From Acidaminococcus fermentans_A (GTDB taxonomy: Bacteria; Bacillota; Negativicutes; Acidaminococcales; Acidaminococcaceae), in NCBI RefSeq assembly GCF_052216985.1, contig NZ_JBQOUY010000001.1:1-64000 (forward strand): a DNA stretch of 64,000 nucleotides. The letters run 5' to 3'. Below the pieces are notes generated by a model. It was not told the DNA's origin. It made no database searches and saw nothing but the letters and a program-made list of their open reading frames with translations. Every line of letters starts with the position of its first letter. Position 1 is the first letter of the stretch. Both the position numbers and the translations under genes were made by a program. Positions 1 to 8,196 of the stretch are shown here, piece after piece.

Positions 1-10
1 TATTCTCCTT
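1..10 (-). promoter_or_regulatory. Ribosome binding site of a gene starting left of the window
   Basis: Read on the minus strand, the first bases give GAAAGGAGAATA, a strong Shine-Dalgarno sequence running off the left edge. A minus-strand gene therefore probably starts just outside the window and is transcribed divergently from larA. Its identity is not visible; a regulator of the lar genes would fit this position, but that is only inference. Confidence 0.55.
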
Positions 11-294
11 TCAGTTCTTCGTGGTGGTTGAGGTGAAATGTAGCTTAGATATGTCTTTATTTTATCGTAAGACAAGGGGTCTTGTGAACAGGAGTGTCCA
101 CAAGACCCCAACATTTATTATAGAACCATATTTCAGTTCGCGCAGTTCCATAGGATACTCCTTAGTAGTGATTTTATCAATACTTGATAGTCAATATTAT
201 TTATGGTTACGATGATAAATCTAGTATATCATAAAACATGCAAGAAGCGAATAAACGGATTGCTTTGAATAATAAAAAAGGAGCGGACAGTATC
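11..294 (+). promoter_or_regulatory. Divergent intergenic/leader region before larA
   Basis: No convincing gene is seen here. A hairpin with 11-bp perfect arms (76-86 and 99-109, GGGGTCTTGTG) has no T-tract. A 6-3-6 inverted repeat TATCAA-tac-TTGATA lies at 175-189, and its right half (TTGATA, 184-189) could be a -35 element with a weak -10 near 208-213. A further ATGATA/TATCAT dyad lies at 212-232. These are plausible operator and promoter parts for larA, but no single promoter is clear. Confidence 0.35.
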
Positions 295-1563
295 ATGAAA
301 ATCAAAGTTCCCTATGGCAACGACTTTCAGGAAGCGGAAATCCCAGATTCCGTCAGCACGGAGATCATCGACCCAGCTGTAGCGCCTGTAAAGAAATCGG
401 TCGAGGCGTTTATCCAGGAAGCGCTGGATTATCCCATCGGGACCCCCAGACTGGAAGAAATGGTGGTCCCGGAAGACAAGATCACCATTGTGGTCAATGA
501 TCAGACCCGGCCCGGTCCTACGGCGCAGATGACGGCAGAAATCGTGAAACGGCTGAAGGGGGCAGGGGTGCCCAAAGAAAATATCACTTTTGTGATTGCC
601 ACGGGAAGCCACAAAGGTCCCAATGAAGAGCAGCTCCATACCATTTTGGGTGGCCTGGAAAAACGGATGAAAGTCCATGTCCACGACTGCCAGGATGGGC
701 ATCATCTTTACATGGGCCGGACTCAGACTTATGATGTCCCCATCTATCTAGATGAATTCGTGGCCCATTCTGATTTCATCGTCACCACTGGGCTGATTGC
801 GCCCCATCACTCTGCCGGTTTTTCAGGTGGAAGAAAAAGCATTGTTCCGGGGGTTGTGGATCTGAAGACCCTGAAAGTGCATCATTCTCTTCCCATCCGT
901 CCCTATGAACCTGCCATCAATTTCTTTGAAGGCAATCCTTTCCATAAAGTCGCCTTGGAAGCGGCTCGCCTGGTCAAGGTCCGTTTCATCCTGAACATGG
1001 TCCAGGATGTGCACAAGCAGATTGCCGGCGCTGTGGCAGGGGATCTGGAGGAGGCCCATAATGCGGGAGTGGAAATCTGCCGGAAGATCAATACCGTTGA
1101 AATCAACGGCCGGGCCGATTTGATCGTCACCAGCCCCGGTGGGGCCCCCAGAGACATCGATCTGTGGCAGAGCCAAAAAGCACTGTCGGTAGCAGAAATG
1201 CTTGCTTATAAAAAGGGAACCACTTTTATCCTGGTGGCAGAAGCCAAAAACGGCATCCCCCAGCTCTTCGTCGATTGGATGACGGCAGCCAAGTGCCCGG
1301 AAGAAGTCATCGAACGCTACCGCCAAGAAGGGTTCGATATCGGGACCAATAAGGCCTTCATGTATGCACGGGCCATGACCAAAGGGAAAATCATCCTGGT
1401 CACCCAGGGCATGACAGAAGAAATGGCTCACCGCTGCATGCTGGATTGGGCTCCTGATCTCCAGTCCGCCATCAACAAGGCTCTGGCAGAAAAGACGCCC
1501 AAGAAGGCCATCGTACTGCCCAGAGCCGTCAACATCATCCCTAAGATCAAAGTGACTGAATAA
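295..1563 (+). CDS. larA: LarA-family nickel-pincer 2-hydroxyacid racemase
   Basis: A 422-aa protein of the LarA (DUF2088) family, which racemises lactate or other 2-hydroxyacids with the nickel-pincer nucleotide cofactor in the cytoplasm. The family's cofactor residues are present: Lys181 in GFSGGRKSI (equivalent to the lysine that binds the cofactor covalently) and nickel-ligand histidines His106 (ATGSHKG), His171 (APHHSAG) and His197 (KVHHS). The TRP motif near residue 71 is also kept. The start at 295 is chosen because AAGGAG lies 10 bases upstream; an in-frame ATG at 238 lacks a site. It opens a locus holding all cofactor-synthesis and nickel-import genes. The substrate cannot be read from sequence. 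Lactate is the default, but family members also act on malate, phenyllactate and 2-hydroxyglutarate, and the last would suit a glutamate fermenter. Confidence 0.93.
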   Translation: MKIKVPYGNDFQEAEIPDSVSTEIIDPAVAPVKKSVEAFIQEALDYPIGTPRLEEMVVPEDKITIVVNDQTRPGPTAQMTAEIVKRLKGAGVPKENITFVIATGSHKGPNEEQLHTILGGLEKRMKVHVHDCQDGHHLYMGRTQTYDVPIYLDEFVAHSDFIVTTGLIAPHHSAGFSGGRKSIVPGVVDLKTLKVHHSLPIRPYEPAINFFEGNPFHKVALEAARLVKVRFILNMVQDVHKQIAGAVAGDLEEAHNAGVEICRKINTVEINGRADLIVTSPGGAPRDIDLWQSQKALSVAEMLAYKKGTTFILVAEAKNGIPQLFVDWMTAAKCPEEVIERYRQEGFDIGTNKAFMYARAMTKGKIILVTQGMTEEMAHRCMLDWAPDLQSAINKALAEKTPKKAIVLPRAVNIIPKIKVTE

Positions 1564-1580
1564 CAGAGAAAGGGGAAACT

Positions 1581-2849
1581 ATGTCACCGGCAATTATTAC
1601 CTTAATCATCCTAGTCCTTGCTATCGTGATTTTTGTTACAGAAATCGTACCCATGGGAACGGCTGCATTGATTGTAGCGATGGCACTGTATTTCACCGGA
1701 GTCATTGATGCAAAGACTCTTTTTAGTCAGTTATCCAACCAGAATGTCATCCTGGTTGCGGCCATGTGTGTCATTGGCCACGCATTTTTGAAAACGGGAA
1801 TGGCTTTTAAAGCCGGAAGTCTGATTACACGCTTTGCCAAAGGCAGGAAAGCTGTCATGGTTGCCGTCATGATTGTGGGCGGTGTGATGTCCGGATTCCT
1901 TTCCAATACGGGAACCGTTGCTGTGTTGATGCCTGTTATCCTGGGCATTGCAACGTCCACCGGCATCAGTCCCAGCAGATTGCTGATGCCCCTGGTCTTT
2001 TCTGCCACCATTGGAGCTGATCTCAGCATCATTGGTTCTCCTGGGAACCTCATTGCCAAAACGACGGTGGAAGCCTTGAGCGATAATACCCTGACTTTTA
2101 CCTTCTTTGAATATGCAAAAATCGGGATTCCGCTTTTACTGGGCATCATTGTTTTTATGTATTTCTTTGGCGCAAAACTAATACCCGACCGTTCTGCCGG
2201 TTTCTATCACAACAAACTGAATTACAGCAATATACCAAAATGGCAGCAGAATATATCTTTATGGGTACTGGTTGTAGTAATTGTAGGTATGGTTGCTTCT
2301 AGTTCTTTTAAAGTTCTGCCTCCTTTCCATATCATCGCTTGTCTGGGAGCCATTGTGTTGGTTGTCACTGGTGTCCTGTCCGAAAAAGAAGCCATGCAGC
2401 ATTTAGAGATGCTGGCGGTATTTTTAGTAGCTTTCATGCTTCCGTTGGGATCATCACTGAATAAAACTGGGGCAGGAAAAATGATGGCGGATGCGGTCCT
2501 CAGTGTTACAGGTTCCTATGGACCCTTTGTCATTATGATGAGCTTGTATTTGATCACCTGGGTCATGACTCAATTTATGTCAAATACGGCAGCATGTTCT
2601 TTGCTGTGTCCCGTAGCCTATACCTTAGCATCCGGTATCGGCGCTGATCCAAGAGCAGCTGTAATCGCTGTGTTCATTGGTAGCAGTGTAGCGGTTTGTA
2701 CACCTTTAGCAATCCCGGCAAATGCCATGATTATGGAACCCGCAAACATCAGCTTCAAAGATTTCATCAAACCGGGTCTCGCCGTTTCATTTGTTTGTTT
2801 TGTGATCAGTATGATCATACTGCCGATCCTATATCCGTTTTACCCCTGA
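1581..2849 (+). CDS. SLC13/DASS-type anion permease
   Basis: A 422-aa, highly hydrophobic protein of the divalent-anion/arsenite transporter clan with about eleven or twelve membrane segments. Both family signature motifs are visible: SNTGTVAVLMP in the first half and SNTAACSLLCP in the second, plus GSPGNLI, which form the paired sodium/substrate sites in known members. It starts 17 bases after larA with an AAAGGGG site, so it is probably cotranscribed. Position suggests it moves the racemase substrate or product, such as a hydroxy- or dicarboxylate; this is inference. The gene reads more AT-rich than larA and the following genes, which could mean separate acquisition. Confidence 0.8.
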   Translation: MSPAIITLIILVLAIVIFVTEIVPMGTAALIVAMALYFTGVIDAKTLFSQLSNQNVILVAAMCVIGHAFLKTGMAFKAGSLITRFAKGRKAVMVAVMIVGGVMSGFLSNTGTVAVLMPVILGIATSTGISPSRLLMPLVFSATIGADLSIIGSPGNLIAKTTVEALSDNTLTFTFFEYAKIGIPLLLGIIVFMYFFGAKLIPDRSAGFYHNKLNYSNIPKWQQNISLWVLVVVIVGMVASSSFKVLPPFHIIACLGAIVLVVTGVLSEKEAMQHLEMLAVFLVAFMLPLGSSLNKTGAGKMMADAVLSVTGSYGPFVIMMSLYLITWVMTQFMSNTAACSLLCPVAYTLASGIGADPRAAVIAVFIGSSVAVCTPLAIPANAMIMEPANISFKDFIKPGLAVSFVCFVISMIILPILYPFYP

Positions 2850-2924
2850 TTCTCAACCGTTGCAGCATGTTTTTATTTCTCCTACCATACAATCCCCGCA
2901 TAACAACTCATAAAATCTAAGCAT

Positions 2925-3064
2925 TTTTCATATCCAATCCTTCCTGCTATACTGCAGACGAAGAGAGCCGGGAGCTGTCCCGACCTGTCACAATATGTTT
3001 GCTTGACCGATTGTGCACTCCCGGGTGTACAAGGTCCTAAAGGTAAGAAACAGGAGGGATTGGT
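2925..3064 (+). promoter_or_regulatory. Promoter and structured leader of the DUF362-tat unit
   Basis: An extended -10 (TGC followed by TATACT, 2948-2953) is preceded at 17 bases by a weak -35, TTTTCA (2925-2930). The roughly 105-base leader can fold: CCGGGAG (2968-2974) pairs with CTCCCGG (3018-3024), and inside it CACAAT (2989-2994) pairs with ATTGTG (3010-3015). The start codon has an AGGAGG-type site. The nested stems suggest a regulatory leader, but they match no riboswitch class I can name. Confidence 0.5.
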
Positions 3065-4111
3065 ATGAAAGAAATATCCAGACGAGATTTTTTGAAAGTT
3101 ATGGGCGGGGTGGCTGCTGGAGCTATTTTGGCCAAAAGCGGTCTGTCCCATGTAAGTGCCCAGGCCCCTGTGGTGGGGTCTGAGGACGAAACCGGCAAAA
3201 AAACGGCGGACGGGGAAGGCTCTCGGGCCAAAGTGTACTACACCAAGCACATCGATGCAGCCCATCTCATTGCCCTGTACGATAAAATCAGCGAAGGAAT
3301 CTATGGGAAAGTGGCTGTGAAGCTCCATACAGGAGAAAAGCACGGCCCCAACATCCTGCCCCGGGAGATGGTGAAAGCTCTGATTTCGCATATCCCCAAC
3401 AGCAGTATCGTGGAAACCAATACTATGTATAATGGAGACCGGTATACCACGGCTTCTCATAGGGAAACCCTGAAGGTCAACGGCTGGGACTTCTGCCCGG
3501 TGGACATCATGGATGAAGAAGGGGATGTGAACCTGCCGGTCCGTGGTGGCAAGCACCTGAAGGAAGTGGCCATGGGCGGCCATATCGTCAACTACGATTC
3601 TATGGTGGTGCTGACCCATTTCAAGGGCCATGCCATGGGCGGCTACGGCGGTTCCCTGAAGAACATCGCCATCGGCTGCGCTTCCGGCCAGCATGGGAAG
3701 CGCCAGGTCCACGGGTATCTCACGGGGGCCATGCCTCCTTCCGGGGCGGACTGGGGGAAAATGCCTATGCAGGACACTTTCATGGAACTGATGGCAGATT
3801 CTGGGAAAGCCACGGTGGACTATTTCGGCAAGCATATCGTATTCCTGAACGTGCTGCGCCGGATGTCCGTGGACTGCGACTGTGCCGGGACTTCCGCCGC
3901 CGAACCCAAGATCGCCGATTTGGGAATGCTGGCTTCTACGGATATCCTGGCGGTTGACCAGGCCAGTGTGGATCTGATCTACGACCGGCAAAACGATGAC
4001 AAGAAGGATCTCATCGAACGAATCGAATCCCGTCATGGGCTCCATCAGCTCCAGGCCATGCGGGACCTTAAGATGGGCAACGACAAATACGAACTGATTT
4101 CCATTGACTAA
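3065..4111 (+). CDS. Tat-exported DUF362 domain protein
   Basis: A 348-aa protein. The N-terminus carries a textbook twin-arginine signal, SRRDFLK at residues 5-11, followed by a hydrophobic stretch (about 13-25) and a likely cleavage site after the AQA region near 32-35. The rest (about 55-335) matches the DUF362 family, with the CDC(A)G and LASTDILAVDQ motifs near the C-terminal third. Tat export means it folds, possibly with a bound cofactor, before reaching the periplasm. tatA and tatC follow within 13 bases, so this is very probably their main client. The biochemical role of DUF362 proteins is not established. Its place between larA and larE suggests a link to hydroxyacid or nickel-cofactor metabolism, which is inference. 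Confidence 0.82.
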   Translation: MKEISRRDFLKVMGGVAAGAILAKSGLSHVSAQAPVVGSEDETGKKTADGEGSRAKVYYTKHIDAAHLIALYDKISEGIYGKVAVKLHTGEKHGPNILPREMVKALISHIPNSSIVETNTMYNGDRYTTASHRETLKVNGWDFCPVDIMDEEGDVNLPVRGGKHLKEVAMGGHIVNYDSMVVLTHFKGHAMGGYGGSLKNIAIGCASGQHGKRQVHGYLTGAMPPSGADWGKMPMQDTFMELMADSGKATVDYFGKHIVFLNVLRRMSVDCDCAGTSAAEPKIADLGMLASTDILAVDQASVDLIYDRQNDDKKDLIERIESRHGLHQLQAMRDLKMGNDKYELISID

Positions 4112-4123
4112 GGAGGCTGGATT

Positions 4124-4348
4124 ATGTTTGGATTAGGTGTACCGGAACTGTTGCTGATCTTGGTGATCGCCCTGGTGGTCTTTGGACCGGGGAAGCTGCC
4201 CTCCATCGGGGCCGCCTTGGGCAAGAGCATGCGGGAATTCAAAGATGCGGTGAATGCGGTGGAAACCATTGAACCAGCGGAAAAGAAAAAGGAGGGGACG
4301 GAGCCGGCTGAGGCCCAAAAAAATCCCAGCCGGGGGAGGCCCAAGTAG
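4124..4348 (+). CDS. tatA: Sec-independent translocase subunit TatA
   Basis: A 74-aa TatA/E-family protein. A single N-terminal membrane helix (about 5-21) begins with the family pattern GLGVPELLLI. The hinge follows (VFGPGKLPSIG, the conserved FG-P motif), then an amphipathic helix (about 29-45) and a short charged tail. It forms the protein-conducting assembly of the Tat pathway. The site AAGGAGG lies just ahead of the start, and the gene follows the Tat substrate by 12 bases. No tatB is present, as is usual for the minimal TatA-TatC systems of Firmicutes. Confidence 0.93.
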   Translation: MFGLGVPELLLILVIALVVFGPGKLPSIGAALGKSMREFKDAVNAVETIEPAEKKKEGTEPAEAQKNPSRGRPK

Positions 4349-4352
4349 AGAA

Positions 4353-5036
4353 ATGACCTTCACGGAGCACCTGGGGGAACTCCGCACCCGGCTGATCCGC
4401 TGCCTCATGGGACTGGCTGTGGGAGGGGCCCTCAGCTTCTGGCAGATTGACCGGATCGTGTCTTTCCTCACAGCTCCGGTGCCCCAGCTGTATGTGATGA
4501 AGCCGGCGGAGGCCTTCATGATTTATGTGAAGATAGCCCTTTGGAGCGGGGCCATCCTGGCTTCCCCTCTTTTGGCCTGGGAATTCTGGGCCTTTCTGGT
4601 GCCGGCTTTTACGGAACGGGAAAAGCGGACCCTGCTGCTGTTCGTGCCGGCATCGGTACTGCTGTTCCTGGCGGGACTGGCTTTTTCCTACAGTCTGATC
4701 CTGCCTCAAGGGCTCCAGTTCCTGCTGGTCTTCAGCCAAGGGGCTGTGCAGCCTCTCTGGTCATTGGAGTCTTATCTGGATTTCGTGGCTCTGATGGTGC
4801 TGCCGGTGGGGCTTTTCTTCGATCTGCCCCTGGCACTGCTGCTTTTGGCTAAAATGGGTTTGGTGACTTCAGATGGGCTGAAAAAAGCCCGGCGGTATGT
4901 AATTGTGTTGGCGTTCATCGTGGCTGCAATGATCACTCCTACTACGGACATGGTCTCCCAGACCCTGCTGGCTCTACCGCTGCTCTTGCTCTATGAAATC
5001 AGCCTGGTGCTGATCCGGGTTTTCCTGAAACGGTAG
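4353..5036 (+). CDS. tatC: Sec-independent translocase subunit TatC
   Basis: A 227-aa, six-helix membrane protein of the TatC family, the receptor for twin-arginine signal peptides. The conserved N-terminus MTFTEHLGELRTRL and the glutamate-containing first periplasmic loop region are present. The start at 4353 is preferred over an in-frame ATG at 4254, because the family begins at the EHLxELRxR motif and a GGAGG site lies at 4335-4339; the longer version would read inside tatA. It follows tatA by four bases and is probably translationally coupled. Length is near the usual 230-260. Confidence 0.93.
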   Translation: MTFTEHLGELRTRLIRCLMGLAVGGALSFWQIDRIVSFLTAPVPQLYVMKPAEAFMIYVKIALWSGAILASPLLAWEFWAFLVPAFTEREKRTLLLFVPASVLLFLAGLAFSYSLILPQGLQFLLVFSQGAVQPLWSLESYLDFVALMVLPVGLFFDLPLALLLLAKMGLVTSDGLKKARRYVIVLAFIVAAMITPTTDMVSQTLLALPLLLLYEISLVLIRVFLKR

Positions 5037-5054
5037 AGCAGACGAAGGGAACTT

Positions 5055-5083
5055 TTCCCAAGCACCCCGACCTATGGTATAAT
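5055..5083 (+). promoter_or_regulatory. Promoter for the larEBC-larMNQO unit
   Basis: A perfect TATAAT at 5078-5083 is preceded by TGG, giving an extended -10 (ATGGTATAAT). The -35 is weak (T-rich bases at 5053-5058). It lies just after tatC and about 120 bases ahead of larE, so cofactor-synthesis and nickel-transport genes can be transcribed separately from larA. Confidence 0.55.
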
Positions 5084-5129
5084 AAGTACAGACTTTCAAA
5101 ATCCTGAGACAATTCCATATATACTTTGC

Positions 5130-5160
5130 AAATAGAGTCTTTTTTTCTGAGACTCTATTT
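5130..5160 (+). other. 11-bp inverted repeat in the larE leader
   Basis: AAATAGAGTCT (5130-5140) and AGACTCTATTT (5150-5160) form a perfect 11-bp stem with a nine-base, T-rich loop. It lies between the promoter and the larE start, 41 bases upstream of the ATG, and has no T-tract after it. It could be an operator or a leader hairpin. Confidence 0.5.
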
Positions 5161-5200
5161 CTGTAAGGATCTAAAATTCCAGTAAGAAAGGAACGAAAGA

Positions 5201-6028
5201 ATGGCTGATGCAGTGAATCGATCAAAATTGGAAAAATTGAAAACCATCCTCCGCCAGCTGGGCAGTGTGGCCGTGGCATTTTCTGGCGGGGTAGATTCCA
5301 CCTTTCTCCTGAAGGTAGCCCATGATACCCTGGGAGACAAAGTACTGGCGGTAACCGCCCGGTCCTGTTCCTTCCCGGAACGGGAGCTAGAGGAAGCCAA
5401 AGCCTTCTGCGCCAAAGAAGGAATCCGCCACCTGGTAGTGGATTCGGAAGAACTGTCCATTCCCGGTTTTTCCCACAATCCCACCAACCGATGCTATCTG
5501 TGCAAGCATGAACTGTTCGAAAAGATCCTGGCCGTGGCCAAGGAAAACCAGCTGGCAGCGATAGCGGAAGGTTCCAACCTGGACGATGAAGGGGATTACC
5601 GTCCTGGGCTCCAGGCCATTGCGGAACTGAAGATTGCCAGCCCCTTGCGCCAGGCAGGACTGTACAAAAAAGAAATCCGGGCTTATTCCAAAGAACTGGG
5701 GCTCCCCACCTGGAACAAACAGTCCTTTGCCTGTCTTTCTTCCCGATTCGTCTATGGAGAAGAAATCACCCCTCAGCGGCTGGGGATGGTGGACAAAGCA
5801 GAACAGTTCCTGCTGGATCTAGGGTTCCATCAGTTGCGGGTGCGGATCCACGGAGGGAACCTGGCACGGATCGAAGTGATGCCGGAAGAACTCCAGAAAG
5901 TGCTGGACCACCGGCGTGAGATTGCGGAAAAACTGAAGGGATACGGCTTTGCCTATGTGACCATGGATCTTTTGGGCTACCGGACTGGCAGTATGAATGA
6001 AACCCTGTCCTCGGAAAAGAAGGCCTGA
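5201..6028 (+). CDS. larE: Pyridinium-3,5-biscarboxylic acid mononucleotide sulfurtransferase LarE
   Basis: A 275-aa PP-loop ATPase that adenylates the cofactor precursor and inserts the two sulfur atoms that will bind nickel. The PP-loop SGGVDS is at residues 28-33. Cys178 in SFACLSSRF corresponds to the conserved sulfur-donating cysteine of LarE; Cys98 and Cys101 (CYLC) form a second conserved pair. It heads a tight run with larB (two-base gap) and larC (overlap). Length is normal for the family. From sequence I cannot tell whether it uses its own cysteine sulfur or an iron-sulfur cluster. Confidence 0.93.
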   Translation: MADAVNRSKLEKLKTILRQLGSVAVAFSGGVDSTFLLKVAHDTLGDKVLAVTARSCSFPERELEEAKAFCAKEGIRHLVVDSEELSIPGFSHNPTNRCYLCKHELFEKILAVAKENQLAAIAEGSNLDDEGDYRPGLQAIAELKIASPLRQAGLYKKEIRAYSKELGLPTWNKQSFACLSSRFVYGEEITPQRLGMVDKAEQFLLDLGFHQLRVRIHGGNLARIEVMPEELQKVLDHRREIAEKLKGYGFAYVTMDLLGYRTGSMNETLSSEKKA

Positions 6029-6030
6029 TC

Positions 6031-6795
6031 ATGGGAACCAAGGAGATCCTGGAAAAAGTCCGGAACGGAGAGATTTCTGTGGAAGCTGCAGAAAAATATT
6101 TCCGGAAGAAACCTTTTGACGACCTGGGTTTTGCCAAGCTGGATACCCACCGGAAGATCCGCACCGGGTTCGGGGAAGTGGTGTTCTGCAGCGGCAAAAG
6201 CGATGACCACCTGGAACAGATCTTCCAGAAGCTGGCGGAAGACGAAGGCAATGTGCTAGGCACTCGGGCCAGCAGGGAACAATTCGAGCTGATCCGTTCC
6301 CTATGCCCAGATGCAGTGTACGACCCCTTGGCCCGACTGGTGAAGGTAATCCGGAAGCCAGTGGAGCTCCAGGGGTCTGTGGCTGTCTGCACAGCAGGTA
6401 CGGCGGATATCCCGGTGGCGGAAGAGGCGGCCCAGACGGCGGAATTCTTCGGCAGTAAAGTGAACCGGGTCTATGATGTGGGGGTCAGTGGCCTCCACCG
6501 GCTCCTGGCCAGTCTGGACCCAATCCAGGAAGCCAACTGCGTCATTGCGGTGGCCGGGATGGAGGGGGCACTGCCCAGCGTCCTGGGCGGCCTAGTGAGC
6601 AATCCGGTGATTGCGGTGCCCACTTCCATTGGGTATGGTGCCAGCCTCCAGGGGATTTCAGCCCTCCTCACCATGCTCAATAGCTGTGCCAACGGCATTG
6701 CGGTGGTAAATATCGACAACGGATACGGTGCCGGGTATCTGGCCACCCAGATCAACCGGCTGGCCGGCAGAAAGGATACGGAAAATCATGGATAA
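6031..6795 (+). CDS. larB: Nickel-pincer cofactor carboxylase/hydrolase LarB
   Basis: A 254-aa LarB protein, which carboxylates nicotinic acid adenine dinucleotide and cleaves the phosphoanhydride to give the dicarboxylated mononucleotide precursor. The C-terminal half (about 115-245) resembles the PurE/NCAIR mutase fold, with glycine-rich stretches VAGMEGALPSVLGGL and PTSIGYGAS. It starts two bases after larE and its last eight bases overlap larC, as in other lar operons, consistent with coupled translation. Confidence 0.92.
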   Translation: MGTKEILEKVRNGEISVEAAEKYFRKKPFDDLGFAKLDTHRKIRTGFGEVVFCSGKSDDHLEQIFQKLAEDEGNVLGTRASREQFELIRSLCPDAVYDPLARLVKVIRKPVELQGSVAVCTAGTADIPVAEEAAQTAEFFGSKVNRVYDVGVSGLHRLLASLDPIQEANCVIAVAGMEGALPSVLGGLVSNPVIAVPTSIGYGASLQGISALLTMLNSCANGIAVVNIDNGYGAGYLATQINRLAGRKDTENHG

Positions 6796-8194
6796 ACTGC
6801 TCTATCTGGAATGTAAAAGCGGCATCAGCGGGGATATGACCGTAGGGGCCCTGCTGGACCTGGGGGCGGACGAACAGGTGCTCCGGAAGGCATTGGCTTC
6901 CCTGCCTCTTACCGGGTATACAGTGGAAATCAGCCGGGTGAAAAAGGCAGGATTGGACTGCTGCGATTTCCTGGTACGGCTAGATGCGGAACACGAGAAC
7001 CACGATCACGATATGGACTATCTGTACGGCTTTGCCAGGACCCGGGCTGAGGCAGAAATCCCGGAAGGGACGGGCCATCACCATCATCAGGAGCATCATG
7101 GGCACCAGCATGACCATGAGCCCCTGGAAGTAGGAGCAGAAATCTCTCACCCGCATCACCACCATCATGTGCACCGGGGCCTCCGGGAAGTGCTGGATAT
7201 CCTGTCTCAGGGAGACCTGACGGAAGGGGCCCGTACTCTTGCGGTGAAGATTTTCACCATCCTGGGAGAAGCAGAAGCCAAAGCCCACGGTATTACCATA
7301 GAAGACGTCCATTTCCATGAAGTGGGGGCGGTGGATTCCATCGTGGACATCGCCGCTGTGGCGGTGTGTCTGGACAATCTGGGGATCCGGGAGGTGGTGA
7401 TTCCGGTACTCAACGAGGGGACCGGCAGCGTCCGCTGTGCCCATGGCATCCTGCCCATCCCGGTGCCGGCGGTGGCCAACATCGCCGCCGCCCATCAGCT
7501 TCCCCTCCATATCATGCCTTTTGCCGGCGAATATGTGACACCGACGGGAGCCGCCATCGCTGCCGCCATCCGGACCCGCAGCCAGCTGCCAGAAACCTTT
7601 ACTGTGGCCAAAGTGGGCTTGGGAGCGGGGAAACGGGAACAGGCTATGCCCAGCCTGCTCCGGGCCATGCTTTTGGAGGTGCCGGAGAGGAAAGCCGCGG
7701 AACCTTGGGATACGGATACAATCTGGAAATTGGAGACCAACCTGGATGACTGCACCGGAGAGGCTCTGGGCCACGTGCTGGAACGTCTCCTGGCTGCCGG
7801 AGCCCGGGATGTGCAGTATGCTCCCGTTTATATGAAAAAGAACCGGCCTGGATGGCTGGTCACGGTGCTGTGCAAGGAAACGAAACGGAGAGCCCTGGAA
7901 GCCCTGCTCTTTGCAGAAACCACCACCATCGGCATCCGCCGCTGCCAGATGGAACGGAGCATCCTGAAGCGGCAGGATCGGATCGTGGAAACGGCGCTGG
8001 GCCCGGTACCGGTGAAGGAAGTCCAGGTACCGGAATTTTCTCCGGAAGGACGCCCCACTGGAAAAAGTGAAATCCGTCTGTATCCTGAATATGACGGTAT
8101 CGCAGCCCTGTGCCGCAGCACCGGACGCAGCTATCAGGCTATCTGGCAACAGGTACTGGGAGAACTGACAGCTGCCAGAGAAAGGGAGGAGTAA
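6788..8194 (+). CDS. larC: Nickel insertase LarC (single uninterrupted frame)
   Basis: A 468-aa LarC protein, which inserts nickel into the bis-thiocarboxylate precursor using CTP. The start at 6788 is inside the end of larB; the first residues MDKLLYLECKSGISGDM match the family, and a longer in-frame reading has no site. A histidine-rich, probably metal-binding insert (residues about 75-140, including HHHH and HPHHHHHVH) separates the N-terminal domain from the rest. In Lactobacillus plantarum larC is split into larC1 and larC2 and joined by ribosomal frameshifting; here it is one continuous frame. Confidence 0.92.
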   Translation: MDKLLYLECKSGISGDMTVGALLDLGADEQVLRKALASLPLTGYTVEISRVKKAGLDCCDFLVRLDAEHENHDHDMDYLYGFARTRAEAEIPEGTGHHHHQEHHGHQHDHEPLEVGAEISHPHHHHHVHRGLREVLDILSQGDLTEGARTLAVKIFTILGEAEAKAHGITIEDVHFHEVGAVDSIVDIAAVAVCLDNLGIREVVIPVLNEGTGSVRCAHGILPIPVPAVANIAAAHQLPLHIMPFAGEYVTPTGAAIAAAIRTRSQLPETFTVAKVGLGAGKREQAMPSLLRAMLLEVPERKAAEPWDTDTIWKLETNLDDCTGEALGHVLERLLAAGARDVQYAPVYMKKNRPGWLVTVLCKETKRRALEALLFAETTTIGIRRCQMERSILKRQDRIVETALGPVPVKEVQVPEFSPEGRPTGKSEIRLYPEYDGIAALCRSTGRSYQAIWQQVLGELTAAREREE

Positions 8195-8196
8195 TT

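Noticed and set aside
20..215. 64-codon open frame at the left edge
   Set aside because: No ribosome site, no recognisable protein, and it covers the hairpin and operator-like sequences of a divergent intergenic region.
2925..3064. NiCo (czcD-type) riboswitch ahead of the DUF362-tat genes
   Set aside because: Only two stems are visible, and I cannot match the conserved four-stem core of that class.
2882..4045. 387-codon minus-strand open frame opposite the DUF362 gene
   Set aside because: It is an antisense shadow: no ribosome site, no family resemblance, and it covers a clear Tat-signal protein on the other strand. The same applies to other long antisense frames, such as those opposite larC, hflX and nrdD.
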